Source of the DNA: an uncultured Caulobacterales bacterium
GTDB taxonomy: Bacteria > Pseudomonadota > Alphaproteobacteria > Caulobacterales > Caulobacteraceae
Assembly (NCBI GenBank): GCA_903874895.1
Contig: CAIQUG010000243.1
Coordinates: forward strand, 1-36,747
DNA length: 36,747 nucleotides
Reading direction: 5' to 3'
Positions within the stretch are counted from its first letter, which is position 1. The number at the start of each line of letters is the position of its first letter. Both the position numbers and the translations under genes were made by a program. Shown here in pieces: positions 8,509 through 15,669 of the stretch. Under the pieces are notes generated by a model. It searched no databases, was not told the DNA's origin, and saw only the letters and a program-made list of their open reading frames with translations.

Positions 8509-9449
8509 CCGGCGTCCTCCACGATCCACATCACCAGACGATCAAACTCAATTCCGCACCAGGCCGCCTGCTCGGGCGCGAGCGAGGTCGGCGTGAAACC
8601 GGGTTGTGTGTTGACCTCCAGAAGAACCAGATCGTCCTTAACAGGGTCATAACGAAAATCACTTCGGGTAAGACCTCGGCAACCCAATGCCGCGTGCGCC
8701 GCCTCGGCCATGCGCATGGCGGCGGTGGAGACCCGCTCCGGAATGTCGGCCGGAATCACGTGGTTGGAGCCGCCCTCCCCGTATTTTGCCGCGAAATCGT
8801 AGAAGCCGGTGGACGGCAGGATGTCCGTCACGGCGAGCGCCCGATCACCCATAACGGCCACACTGAGTTCCTTGCCGGCGATGTAGGGCTCGATCATCAC
8901 CTCCTCGCCGAAGGTCCAGCTGTCGGTCGCCAGTTCCTGCGGCGGGCGGTTGGCCCCCTCGAACACCAGGAAGACCCCGACGGAGGAGCCCTGGGCATTG
9001 GGCTTCACCACATAGGGGGGCGGCATCACATGATCCCTGGCCGCCAGATGCCGGTCGAACAGGCCGCCACCGGGCACCCGCAGGCCCGCCGCCGCCAGTA
9101 CGGCCTTCGCCTTGGCCTTGTCCATGGCCAGGGCGGAGGCCAGCACGCCGGAATGGGTGTAGGGCAGGTTCAGGGTCTCCAGCACCCCCTGGACGCAACC
9201 GTCCTCCCCCCAGGCCCCGTGAAGGGCGTTGACGACCACGTCCGGCCGGGCCGCCACCAGCACCTGGGCGAGGTCCCGACCGGCATCGATCTCCACCACC
9301 TCGGCCCCGAGGCGACGCAGGGCGTCGGCATAGGCCTTGCCGGACACGAGGCTCACCGGCCGCTCGGGGCTCAGCCCCCCCTTCAGCACGGCGACGCGAC
9401 GTCCGGCCAGTGGCCGGGGATCAGTCTTGGCGGAAGGCGCGGCCGTCAT
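8496..9449 (-). CDS. ddl: D-alanine--D-alanine ligase
   Basis: Ddl is an ATP-grasp enzyme that joins two D-alanines for peptidoglycan. The 317-residue product has the N-terminal substrate motif [15 protein letters not shown] (family: GGxSxEREVSL), [33 protein letters not shown], the ATP-grasp lysine in [13 protein letters not shown], and the C-terminal metal/substrate motif [15 protein letters not shown]. The ATG at 9449 has GGAG about 10 bases upstream, and the longer open frame would overlap murB. murB ends 28 bases upstream. Near its 3' end (about residues 255-275) the gene uses a cluster of codons ending in A or T, unlike the rest; see the ftsQ promoter entry. Confidence 0.95.
   Translation of the reverse strand: MTAAPSAKTDPRPLAGRRVAVLKGGLSPERPVSLVSGKAYADALRRLGAEVVEIDAGRDLAQVLVAARPDVVVNALHGAWGEDGCVQGVLETLNLPYTHSGVLASALAMDKAKAKAVLAAAGLRVPGGGLFDRHLAARDHVMPPPYVVKPNAQGSSVGVFLVFEGANRPPQELATDSWTFGEEVMIEPYIAGKELSVAVMGDRALAVTDILPSTGFYDFAAKYGEGGSNHVIPADIPERVSTAAMRMAEAAHAALGCRGLTRSDFRYDPVKDDLVLLEVNTQPGFTPTSLAPEQAAWCGIEFDRLVMWIVEDAGCPR
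8637..8652 (-). promoter_or_regulatory. CtrA-like box inside ddl, upstream of ftsQ
   Basis: The minus strand reads TTATGACCCTGTTAAG, which matches the TTAA-N7-TTAAC consensus at seven of nine informative positions with exact spacing. It is 129 bases ahead of the ftsQ start. The codons around it (CGT TAT GAC CCT GTT AAG) are unusually AT-ending for this GC-rich gene, as expected if a binding site constrains them. CtrA is known to activate ftsQA in Caulobacter crescentus. Which bases form the promoter is not clear. Confidence 0.5.
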
Positions 9450-9477
9450 GGGCAGGTGCTCCGGTTGGCGCCGGGGG

Positions 9478-10380
9478 TCACGACCGCCCGATGCGCTTGA
9501 TTTCCCATTTGAGGTGGACGCCGAACTTGTCAGCGACATCGTGACGGACAGCCTCGCCCAGACCCTCGAGGTCGGCGGCGGTGGCCTGTCCGTCATTGAT
9601 CAGGAAGTTGGCATGCAGCTCCGAGAACCGGGCCCCGCCCATGGGCTTGCCCCGCCACCCGGCCTCGTCGATCAGCTTCCAGGACGCGTTGCCGGGCGGG
9701 TTCTTGAAGGTGGAGCCACCGGTCCGCTCGCGGATCGGCTGGGAGGCCTCGCGCCTCGCCGTGATCTCGGCCATCCGGGTGAAGATGTCGTCCGGGTCGG
9801 CCTTCGCCCCCTGGAACAGGCCGCCGGTGAAGATCACCTCATGCTCCTCCGCCGTGGTGGAGTGGCGGTAGCTGTAGCCCATGTCCTCGACGCTGAAGAT
9901 GGCCCGCTCGCCCTGACGGGTAATGGCATAGGCCTCCACCAGCACGCCCTGGGTCTCGTCGCCATAGCAGCCGGCATTCATGACCAGGGCACCGCCGATG
10001 GTGCCCGGCACGCCGGTATAGAATTCAAGCCCTGACAGACCCGCCTCGGCCGCGAAGCGCGATGCCTGGGCGTCCAGCGCCGCGGCACCGGCATAGATCC
10101 GGTTCTGGTCCATCAGCCGCAGGTCCGCAAAGGCCTTGCCCAGACGCACCACCACACCGTCAACCCCGCCGTCCCGCACCAGCAGGTTGGACCCGACGCC
10201 CAGGGGCGTGACCGGCACGGACGCGTCGAGATTGATGAGGAAATCCTGCAGGTCCGCCTCGTCCGCCGGAATGAACAGCACCTCAGCCGGGCCGCCGACC
10301 CGAAGCCAGGTAAACGGCGCCAGGGGCTCGTTCCGCACGATTCGGCCGCGGACGGCCGGCAGACTGTCGCGCCAGCTCAT
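9478..10380 (-). CDS. murB: UDP-N-acetylenolpyruvoylglucosamine reductase MurB
   Basis: MurB is a FAD enzyme that reduces UDP-GlcNAc-enolpyruvate to UDP-MurNAc with NADPH. The 300 residues show [16 protein letters not shown] and [19 protein letters not shown] of the FAD domain, [20 protein letters not shown] at the active site, and [10 protein letters not shown], which carries the catalytic serine of the family. [16 protein letters not shown] follows near the C-terminus. The ATG at 10380 overlaps the stop of the upstream GFA-type gene as ATGA, which fixes the start and implies coupled translation. Confidence 0.96.
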   Translation of the reverse strand: MSWRDSLPAVRGRIVRNEPLAPFTWLRVGGPAEVLFIPADEADLQDFLINLDASVPVTPLGVGSNLLVRDGGVDGVVVRLGKAFADLRLMDQNRIYAGAAALDAQASRFAAEAGLSGLEFYTGVPGTIGGALVMNAGCYGDETQGVLVEAYAITRQGERAIFSVEDMGYSYRHSTTAEEHEVIFTGGLFQGAKADPDDIFTRMAEITARREASQPIRERTGGSTFKNPPGNASWKLIDEAGWRGKPMGGARFSELHANFLINDGQATAADLEGLGEAVRHDVADKFGVHLKWEIKRIGRS

Positions 10381-10838
10381 TCGCCGTCTCCCGCCTGATG
10401 CGAGATCAGCTGCGACAGGGGGACCGGGGAGTCCGGGTCATCCGACGTCTCGACCTGTGGCAGGTCATCACAGACCCGAACCCAGGACAGGCGGGCCTCC
10501 ACACCATAGTGGATGCCGACAGGTGCCAGCTCCGGATCATCGAGGCTGCCGATGGTAATGTTGATCCGGTCACTTCCCACATACCGGAAACCCAATGGCG
10601 TGCCACAGTCCCGGCAGAAGGGACGTTCCGCGAGGTTGGAGCTTACGAACCACGCCGGCGCACCCCGGACCCAGACGAGGTCGGCTGTCGGCACCGAGGC
10701 CAGGGCCGCAAAGGGTCCGCCGACGGCCTTCTGGCACATCCGGCAATGGCAGAAATGCGCGCCGACCGGAGGGCTCGACAGACTGTAGCGGACGCCCCCG
10801 CACTGGCACCCGCCCGTGACCGGCCCTTGCGAACTCAT
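10377..10838 (-). CDS. GFA/CENP-V-fold zinc protein between murC and murB
   Basis: This 153-residue protein belongs to the GFA family (glutathione-dependent formaldehyde-activating enzyme fold, also CENP-V). The zinc-ligand pattern is complete: [10 protein letters not shown] (Cys11, Cys13), CHCRMC (Cys30, Cys32, Cys35) and FCRDCGTPL (Cys75, Cys78). Most family members have no assigned reaction, and a glutathione or formaldehyde role should not be assumed here. The gene is joined to murC upstream and murB downstream by 4-base ATGA overlaps on both sides, so it is translated as part of the cell wall operon. A cell wall role is only an inference from this position. Confidence 0.88.
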   Translation of the reverse strand: MSSQGPVTGGCQCGGVRYSLSSPPVGAHFCHCRMCQKAVGGPFAALASVPTADLVWVRGAPAWFVSSNLAERPFCRDCGTPLGFRYVGSDRINITIGSLDDPELAPVGIHYGVEARLSWVRVCDDLPQVETSDDPDSPVPLSQLISHQAGDGE

Positions 10839-12259
10839 CCGAGGGAATCCAGCTGACCCGGCAGGGCATAGGCCCAGGCGGTGATATCCCCGGCCCCGAG
10901 GCAGACCACCAGATCTCCCGCCGACGCCTCCTCCGCGATCAGGCGGGGCAGCTGGGTGACGCTGTCCAGACCCAGGGCTCGGCGATGGCCGAAGCGGCGG
11001 ATGCCTTCCACCAGGGCATCCCGGTTGACCCCGTCGAGGGGCGCTTCACCGGCGGCATAGACATCGGCGACAATCACCGTATCGGCATCGTTGAAACAGG
11101 CGCAGAACTCGTCGAAAAGGTCGCGCAGACGGGTGTAGCGGTGCGGCTGGACCACGGCGATCACCTTGCCGCCGGTGGCGTCCTGCACGTCCCGGGCCGC
11201 CTTCAGCACGGCACTGATCTCCACCGGATGGTGACCATAGTCGTCGACGATGCGGATCCCCCTGGCAACGCCGGTGGTGGTGAAACGACGCTTCACCCCG
11301 CCGAAGCCGGCCAGACCGGATCGGACGGACTCCAGATCCACCCCCAGCTCCCGGGCCACGGCGATGGCGGCCAGGGCATTCAGCACGTTGTGGCGACCGG
11401 GCATGGGCAGCTTCAGGTCCGCTGCGGCCTCCACCGTCCCGTTGTCCAGCTTGCGCACGAGGTCGAAGGTGGCTCCGTCGGCCCCCATGCGCACGTTGAC
11501 GGCCCGCACCTGGGCCTGGGGGTTCACCCCGTAGGTGACCAGCCGCCGGTTCTCCACCCGGGCGGCCAGGGCCTGGACTTCGGGATGATCGAGGCAAATG
11601 GCCGCGAAACCGTAGAACGGGATGTTCTCGACAAAAGCCTGGAAGGCCTGCTTGACGGCCTCGAAGTCTCCGTAGTGGTCCAGATGCTCCGGATCGATGT
11701 TGGTGACCACGGCCACGGTGGATTTCAGGCGCAGGAAGGAGCCGTCGCTCTCGTCCGCCTCCACCACCATCCAGTCGCCGCCCCCGACCTTGGCGTTGGT
11801 ACCGTAGGCATTGATGATCCCGCCATTGACCACCGTCGGATCCATGCCCCCGGCGTCGAGCAGGGTGGCGATCATAGAGGTGGTGGTGGTCTTGCCGTGC
11901 GTGCCGCCGACGGCGACGGAGAACTGCAGGCGCATGAGCTCGGCCAGCATCTCGGCGCGGCGGACGAGGGGAATGCGCCGTTCGCGGGCCGCGGCGAACT
12001 CCGGATTGTCGGCCTTGATGGCTGTGGAGAACACGACCGCGGAAGCCCCCGCCACATGGGCGGCGTCGTGGCCGATGAAGATCCTCGCCCCCAGGGCCGC
12101 GAGCCGCTCGGTATTGGCGGATGCCTTGGCATCGGAGCCCTGCACCGTATAGCCGATGCGCAGCATGATCTCGGCAATGCCGCTCATGCCGATGCCGCCG
12201 ATGCCGACAAAATGCACCGGGCCGATCTCGAACGGGGTGGGACGGAGGTTTTGAGCCAT
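10835..12259 (-). CDS. murC: UDP-N-acetylmuramate--L-alanine ligase MurC
   Basis: MurC adds L-alanine to UDP-MurNAc using ATP. The 474-residue product has the N-terminal nucleotide motif [18 protein letters not shown], the P-loop [11 protein letters not shown], the [11 protein letters not shown] segment, [11 protein letters not shown], and the C-terminal [10 protein letters not shown] and QPHRYTR motifs typical of MurC. The ATG at 12259 is chosen; the upstream extension begins with a TTG at 12295 and adds only Pro/Arg-rich residues. murG ends 65 bases upstream. The 3' end overlaps the GFA-type gene by 4 bases. Confidence 0.97.
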   Translation of the reverse strand: MAQNLRPTPFEIGPVHFVGIGGIGMSGIAEIMLRIGYTVQGSDAKASANTERLAALGARIFIGHDAAHVAGASAVVFSTAIKADNPEFAAARERRIPLVRRAEMLAELMRLQFSVAVGGTHGKTTTTSMIATLLDAGGMDPTVVNGGIINAYGTNAKVGGGDWMVVEADESDGSFLRLKSTVAVVTNIDPEHLDHYGDFEAVKQAFQAFVENIPFYGFAAICLDHPEVQALAARVENRRLVTYGVNPQAQVRAVNVRMGADGATFDLVRKLDNGTVEAAADLKLPMPGRHNVLNALAAIAVARELGVDLESVRSGLAGFGGVKRRFTTTGVARGIRIVDDYGHHPVEISAVLKAARDVQDATGGKVIAVVQPHRYTRLRDLFDEFCACFNDADTVIVADVYAAGEAPLDGVNRDALVEGIRRFGHRRALGLDSVTQLPRLIAEEASAGDLVVCLGAGDITAWAYALPGQLDSLG

Positions 12260-12324
12260 GGGTCTACTTCTGCGCGTTGGCGGTTCTGCGGGCAATAGGT
12301 CGCACCCCGTCGGGGAACGGGGTT

Positions 12325-13419
12325 TCAGAGGGCCACACCCTCGACGAGATCGGCGAGACGCTCCGCCGCGTCCGGCACGCCGACGCTGTGCGCCGCCGCC
12401 GCCCGCGCCGCCAGGGCATCAGGGTCCGCGACCATGTCTTCCAGGGCCCGGGCAAAGGCCTCGGCGGTGAGGCCGTCCTCCTTCAGCACGATGGCCGCTC
12501 CGGCCTCGGTCAACAGGCGGGCATTGGCTGTCTGATGGTCGTCCATGGCGACCTTCAGCGGGATCAGGATCGACGGGCGGCCGGACACGGCCAGTTCGCT
12601 GATGGTCGAGGCACCGGCGCGGCCCACCACCAGATGGGCGGCCCCCAGGCGGCCCGCCATGTTGCGGAAGAAGGGCGCGATCTCGCACTCCACCCCGGCC
12701 TCGGCGAAGGTGCGGCGGGCAAAGTCGATGGACTCCACCCGGGTCTGCTGCTCCACCCGCAGACGAATCCGAAGATCCTCGCTGATCAGGTTCATGGCAT
12801 CGGGCACGAGTTCGGACAGGAGCTTCGCCCCCTGGCTGCCTCCGGTCACGAGCAGGCGAATGGTCGGGCCGGGAGGCTCATAGGCACGACCATAGAGGGC
12901 CGCGATGTCGGGGCGGACCGGATTGCCCACCACCTGCAGCCGTCGCCGCACCCGGGGCGAGGCCTTCATCAGGGTCGGAAAGGCGCAGGCCACCGCCGTC
13001 GCCCCCGGGGCGAGCCGACGGTTGACACGACCCAGAACGGCATTCTGCTCATGGATGACCGTGGGAATCCGCCGGGACCGTGCCGCCAGCAGGGACGGCA
13101 GGGACGGATAGCCGCCAAAGCCCACCACCACCGCCGGCCGCAGCCGGGCAAAGGCCGCGCGCGCCTGACCCACGCCCCTGGAAATACGCATCGAGGACCG
13201 GATCATGCCGATCACGTCGCCGGTCCGGAAGGTCGCCGCCTCCAGCGACAGACGTTCCTCGGCCGGAAACTGCTGGGCGTACTGATCGCCGCGACTGTCC
13301 GTGGCCAGCACGATCCGCCAGCCGCGGGCAGTCAGCGCACGGGACAGCGCCTCTGCGGGAAACATGTGCCCGCCGGTACCCCCGGCCGCCACCACGGCGA
13401 CCTTCGCGGTGGATGTCAC
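12325..13419 (-). CDS. murG: Lipid II synthase MurG (GlcNAc transferase)
   Basis: MurG transfers GlcNAc from UDP-GlcNAc to lipid I on the cytosolic face of the inner membrane. The 364-residue GT-B protein has the N-terminal glycine loop [27 protein letters not shown], the [12 protein letters not shown] motif, [10 protein letters not shown] at the start of the donor domain, [11 protein letters not shown] and DDHQTANA in the UDP-GlcNAc site. All are standard MurG signatures. The ATG at 13419 overlaps the ftsW stop as ATGA, so FtsW and MurG are probably translationally coupled. Confidence 0.97.
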   Translation of the reverse strand: MTSTAKVAVVAAGGTGGHMFPAEALSRALTARGWRIVLATDSRGDQYAQQFPAEERLSLEAATFRTGDVIGMIRSSMRISRGVGQARAAFARLRPAVVVGFGGYPSLPSLLAARSRRIPTVIHEQNAVLGRVNRRLAPGATAVACAFPTLMKASPRVRRRLQVVGNPVRPDIAALYGRAYEPPGPTIRLLVTGGSQGAKLLSELVPDAMNLISEDLRIRLRVEQQTRVESIDFARRTFAEAGVECEIAPFFRNMAGRLGAAHLVVGRAGASTISELAVSGRPSILIPLKVAMDDHQTANARLLTEAGAAIVLKEDGLTAEAFARALEDMVADPDALAARAAAAHSVGVPDAAERLADLVEGVAL

Positions 13420-14591
13420 GGCAGGGCTGCTCCGGCGCTGGCGAGGGAGTCGGACTGCGAATAGGCACCCGGTCGCCGGCGCGTCAGCGCCAGGGCGAGG
13501 CCGAGCGTCAGGCCCATAGCGAGCATTGACGACCCTCCGTAGGAAATGAACGGGAGGGTCATGCCCTTGGTGGGGATAATATTCAAGTTCACGGCCACGT
13601 TAATGCACACCTGCTGTCCGACCAGCACGAACAGCCCTGCGGCCGCCACCTGCTCGTAGGGATCGCTCAGCTTCATGGCCCTTTGCAGGCCACGGATCAC
13701 GACGAACGAAAACAGGGCGATGAGGGTGAGGGAGATGATGAGCCCGTACTCCTCCGCAGCCCCGGCATAAGCGAAGTCCGTATGCACATCCGGCACGGAT
13801 CGCTTCAGCAGCCCCTCCCCCGGACCCCGGCCGAACAGTCCGCCCGAAGCGATTGCCTCGGTGGCCTTGTCGATCTGGTGGGTATCGGCCTTGTCCGGGG
13901 ACAGGAACTTGTGAATCCGGTCGTGCACATGGGAGAAGGTCAGGGAGATGGTGACGAACCCCGCTCCGGCCACCCCCAGCAGCCCGATGATCCAGCGCAG
14001 CGGCACTCCGGCCATGAAGAAGGTCACGCCAAAGGCCAGGGTGATCAGCACGGTCTGGCCGAAATCCGGCTGCAAAAGCAACAGAACGACGGCGACGCCG
14101 TACAGGCCGAAGGCGATGGACACGCCGGGCACGCCCTCCCCCTTCTGCGCCTCGGCGAACATCCAGGCTGCCAGCACGATCAGTGCTGGCTTCATGAATT
14201 CCGAGGGCTGCAGGGAGAAGCCGCCCAGCTGGACCCACCGGTCGGCCCCCTTGGCCGAATGGCCGATGAAGGGCAGGACACACATGATGGCGATGGCCAC
14301 CAGATAGATGATGAAACTCGCCCTCCGCGCGCCGCGAGGGGTCAGGATCGACATGCCCAGCACCAGCCCTGCGGCCCCCAGGCCGAAGACGGTCTGGCGG
14401 ATGGCATAGTGAAAGGGCTGGCTCTGCCCGGTCCGGACCGCCGCGGCGGGGCTGGTACCGAAGGACAGGGCCACGCCCATCCCGATCAGCACCGCCACGG
14501 CCAGCAGCAGGAAACGGTCCGTTGTCCACCACCAGACGCCGAGCGCCGAGCGGTCGGTCCGGGCAAACGGTTGCTGGTTTGAAAAGGTCAT
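13416..14591 (-). CDS. ftsW: Septal peptidoglycan polymerase FtsW (SEDS family)
   Basis: FtsW is the SEDS glycosyltransferase that polymerises lipid II at the septum with its partner FtsI. The 391-residue protein has about ten hydrophobic segments, the large periplasmic loop motif SVPDVHTDFAYAGAAEEYG and the C-terminal NIIPTKGMTLPFISYGGSS that defines FtsW/RodA proteins. The start at 14591 follows GGGG about 6 bases upstream. It is the first dcw gene here: instead of murD, a flagellin gene on the same strand lies upstream across a 109-base gap that carries a CtrA-like box, so a local promoter is likely. Confidence 0.96.
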   Translation of the reverse strand: MTFSNQQPFARTDRSALGVWWWTTDRFLLLAVAVLIGMGVALSFGTSPAAAVRTGQSQPFHYAIRQTVFGLGAAGLVLGMSILTPRGARRASFIIYLVAIAIMCVLPFIGHSAKGADRWVQLGGFSLQPSEFMKPALIVLAAWMFAEAQKGEGVPGVSIAFGLYGVAVVLLLLQPDFGQTVLITLAFGVTFFMAGVPLRWIIGLLGVAGAGFVTISLTFSHVHDRIHKFLSPDKADTHQIDKATEAIASGGLFGRGPGEGLLKRSVPDVHTDFAYAGAAEEYGLIISLTLIALFSFVVIRGLQRAMKLSDPYEQVAAAGLFVLVGQQVCINVAVNLNIIPTKGMTLPFISYGGSSMLAMGLTLGLALALTRRRPGAYSQSDSLASAGAALP

Positions 14592-14648
14592 GACCCCGAA
14601 GACCGCGTGCGCACCATTGTAAATGAAGCGTCACCATGCCCGGGGAGG

Positions 14649-14664
14649 GTTAAGCCTTTTCTAA
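14649..14664 (-). promoter_or_regulatory. CtrA-like box upstream of ftsW
   Basis: The minus strand reads TTAGAAAAGGCTTAAC, fitting TTAA-N7-TTAAC except for one base. It lies about 58 bases before the ftsW start. It sits within a 7-bp inverted repeat (AGGGTTA at 14646-14652, TAACCCT at 14662-14668). The repeat has no U-rich tail, so it does not look like a flagellin terminator. A GANTC site is at 14687-14691. Confidence 0.55.
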
Positions 14665-14700
14665 CCCTGCCAAACTCTCTGCACGGGAGTCTGTATCGGC

Positions 14701-15528
14701 CTAGCGGAACAGGCCGATCAGGATCTCCGGCGCGGAATTGGTGATGTTGAGGGTCTGCGAGGCCAGGGATTGCTTGACCTGCAATGCCGTCAGGGCGGCG
14801 CTTTCCTTGGCCACGTCGGCGTCCACGAGGTTTCCGGATCCGGCGGTGAGCGTGTCCTGGAACTTTGACACAAAGGTCAGGTGGGCGGTGACGGAATTCG
14901 ATGAGACCCCAAGGCTCGACACGGCGGAATTGACCTTGGCCACGGACGCGGTGACCTGGCTCAGGAGGAGGGAGGCCTGGGTCGCCGTGGCGAAGGACGC
15001 ACCGGCCGTGAAGGTGATGTTGGGACCGCCGACCGCCAGTGACTGGGGCTGGACCGTGTAGACCGACGCATTGGCATCGGTCAGGGTCGAGAGGCTGGTG
15101 GCCCCGGACTGGATCAGGTTCGCGCCGTTGAATGTGGCGCTGTCCACCACATTGGAGATCTGCTTGATCAGGGACTGGACGTCGTTGTTCAGCACCGTCC
15201 GGTCCGCCGCACTGATCGACGTATCGGTCGCCGCAAGGGTCTTGGAGCGGATCTTGTCGAGAATGTCCGAAACGCTCTGGCCGCCGGCGATCGCCACATC
15301 GAGGGCCGACTGGGACCGCTGAAGCGACAGCTTGACGGAGTCCAGGGTTCCCGCCGCATTGCGCTGATCCTGGGCGATGCCCCAGACCGGGGCATTATCG
15401 GCGGCTGCACCAATGTCGAGGCCGGTCGACACCTTCGACTGGGTCGCGTTGAGATCGGCGACCGCCTGGTCCAGGCCCTGCAGGGCAATCACGGCGGCAT
15501 AGTTGCTGCTGATCGAGTTCGTCGACAT
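14701..15528 (-). CDS. Flagellin
   Basis: A short 275-residue flagellin of the size found in Caulobacter. The conserved N-terminal D0/D1 helix (SISSNYAAVIALQGLDQAVADL and onward, with QSKVSTG) and the C-terminal helix (NLVDADVAKESAALTALQVKQSL ending in ILIGLFR) are present. The central variable region is small, and there is no cysteine. It would form part of the flagellar filament, exported by the flagellar type III system. The gene stands alone between a histidine kinase and ftsW, away from fliQ-fliR-flhB. I found no sigma-54 element upstream. A GTTAAC half-site (15608-15613) and a GACTC site (15631-15635) lie in the leader. Which flagellin paralogue this is cannot be told from the window. 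Confidence 0.93.
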   Translation of the reverse strand: MSTNSISSNYAAVIALQGLDQAVADLNATQSKVSTGLDIGAAADNAPVWGIAQDQRNAAGTLDSVKLSLQRSQSALDVAIAGGQSVSDILDKIRSKTLAATDTSISAADRTVLNNDVQSLIKQISNVVDSATFNGANLIQSGATSLSTLTDANASVYTVQPQSLAVGGPNITFTAGASFATATQASLLLSQVTASVAKVNSAVSSLGVSSNSVTAHLTFVSKFQDTLTAGSGNLVDADVAKESAALTALQVKQSLASQTLNITNSAPEILIGLFR

Positions 15529-15669
15529 AGGCCCGCTCCGGAGATCCCGATGGTCGCCTTATGCGTCCACCCGCCCGCGGCTCCTGTGACAAACAGGCGC
15601 AGGGGACGTTAACCTATATTACTTTCCTCCGACTCGGAATTGAGAGCAAGCACCGGGGGAGCGCTGGCC
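15529..15669 (-). promoter_or_regulatory. Flagellin leader region
   Basis: This 141-base gap precedes the flagellin start. It has an AT-rich patch (TAATAT on the minus strand near 15614-15619), a GTTAAC at 15608-15613 and a GANTC site at 15631-15635. A promoter here is likely but its elements do not match a consensus well. Confidence 0.35.

Noticed and set aside
6151-8652. An 833-codon plus-strand open frame across ftsA and ftsQ
   Set aside because: It is antisense to two well supported division genes. The His/Gln/Gly/Arg-rich translation shows no family motif.
14646-14668. The 7-bp inverted repeat after the flagellin gene considered as a terminator
   Set aside because: The stem is short and not followed by U residues, and its arms coincide with a better match to a CtrA box.
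15608-15623. GTTAACCTATATTACT in the flagellin leader as a full CtrA box
   Set aside because: Only one half matches; at N7 spacing the other half agrees at a single base. It is mentioned only as a half-site in the leader entry.
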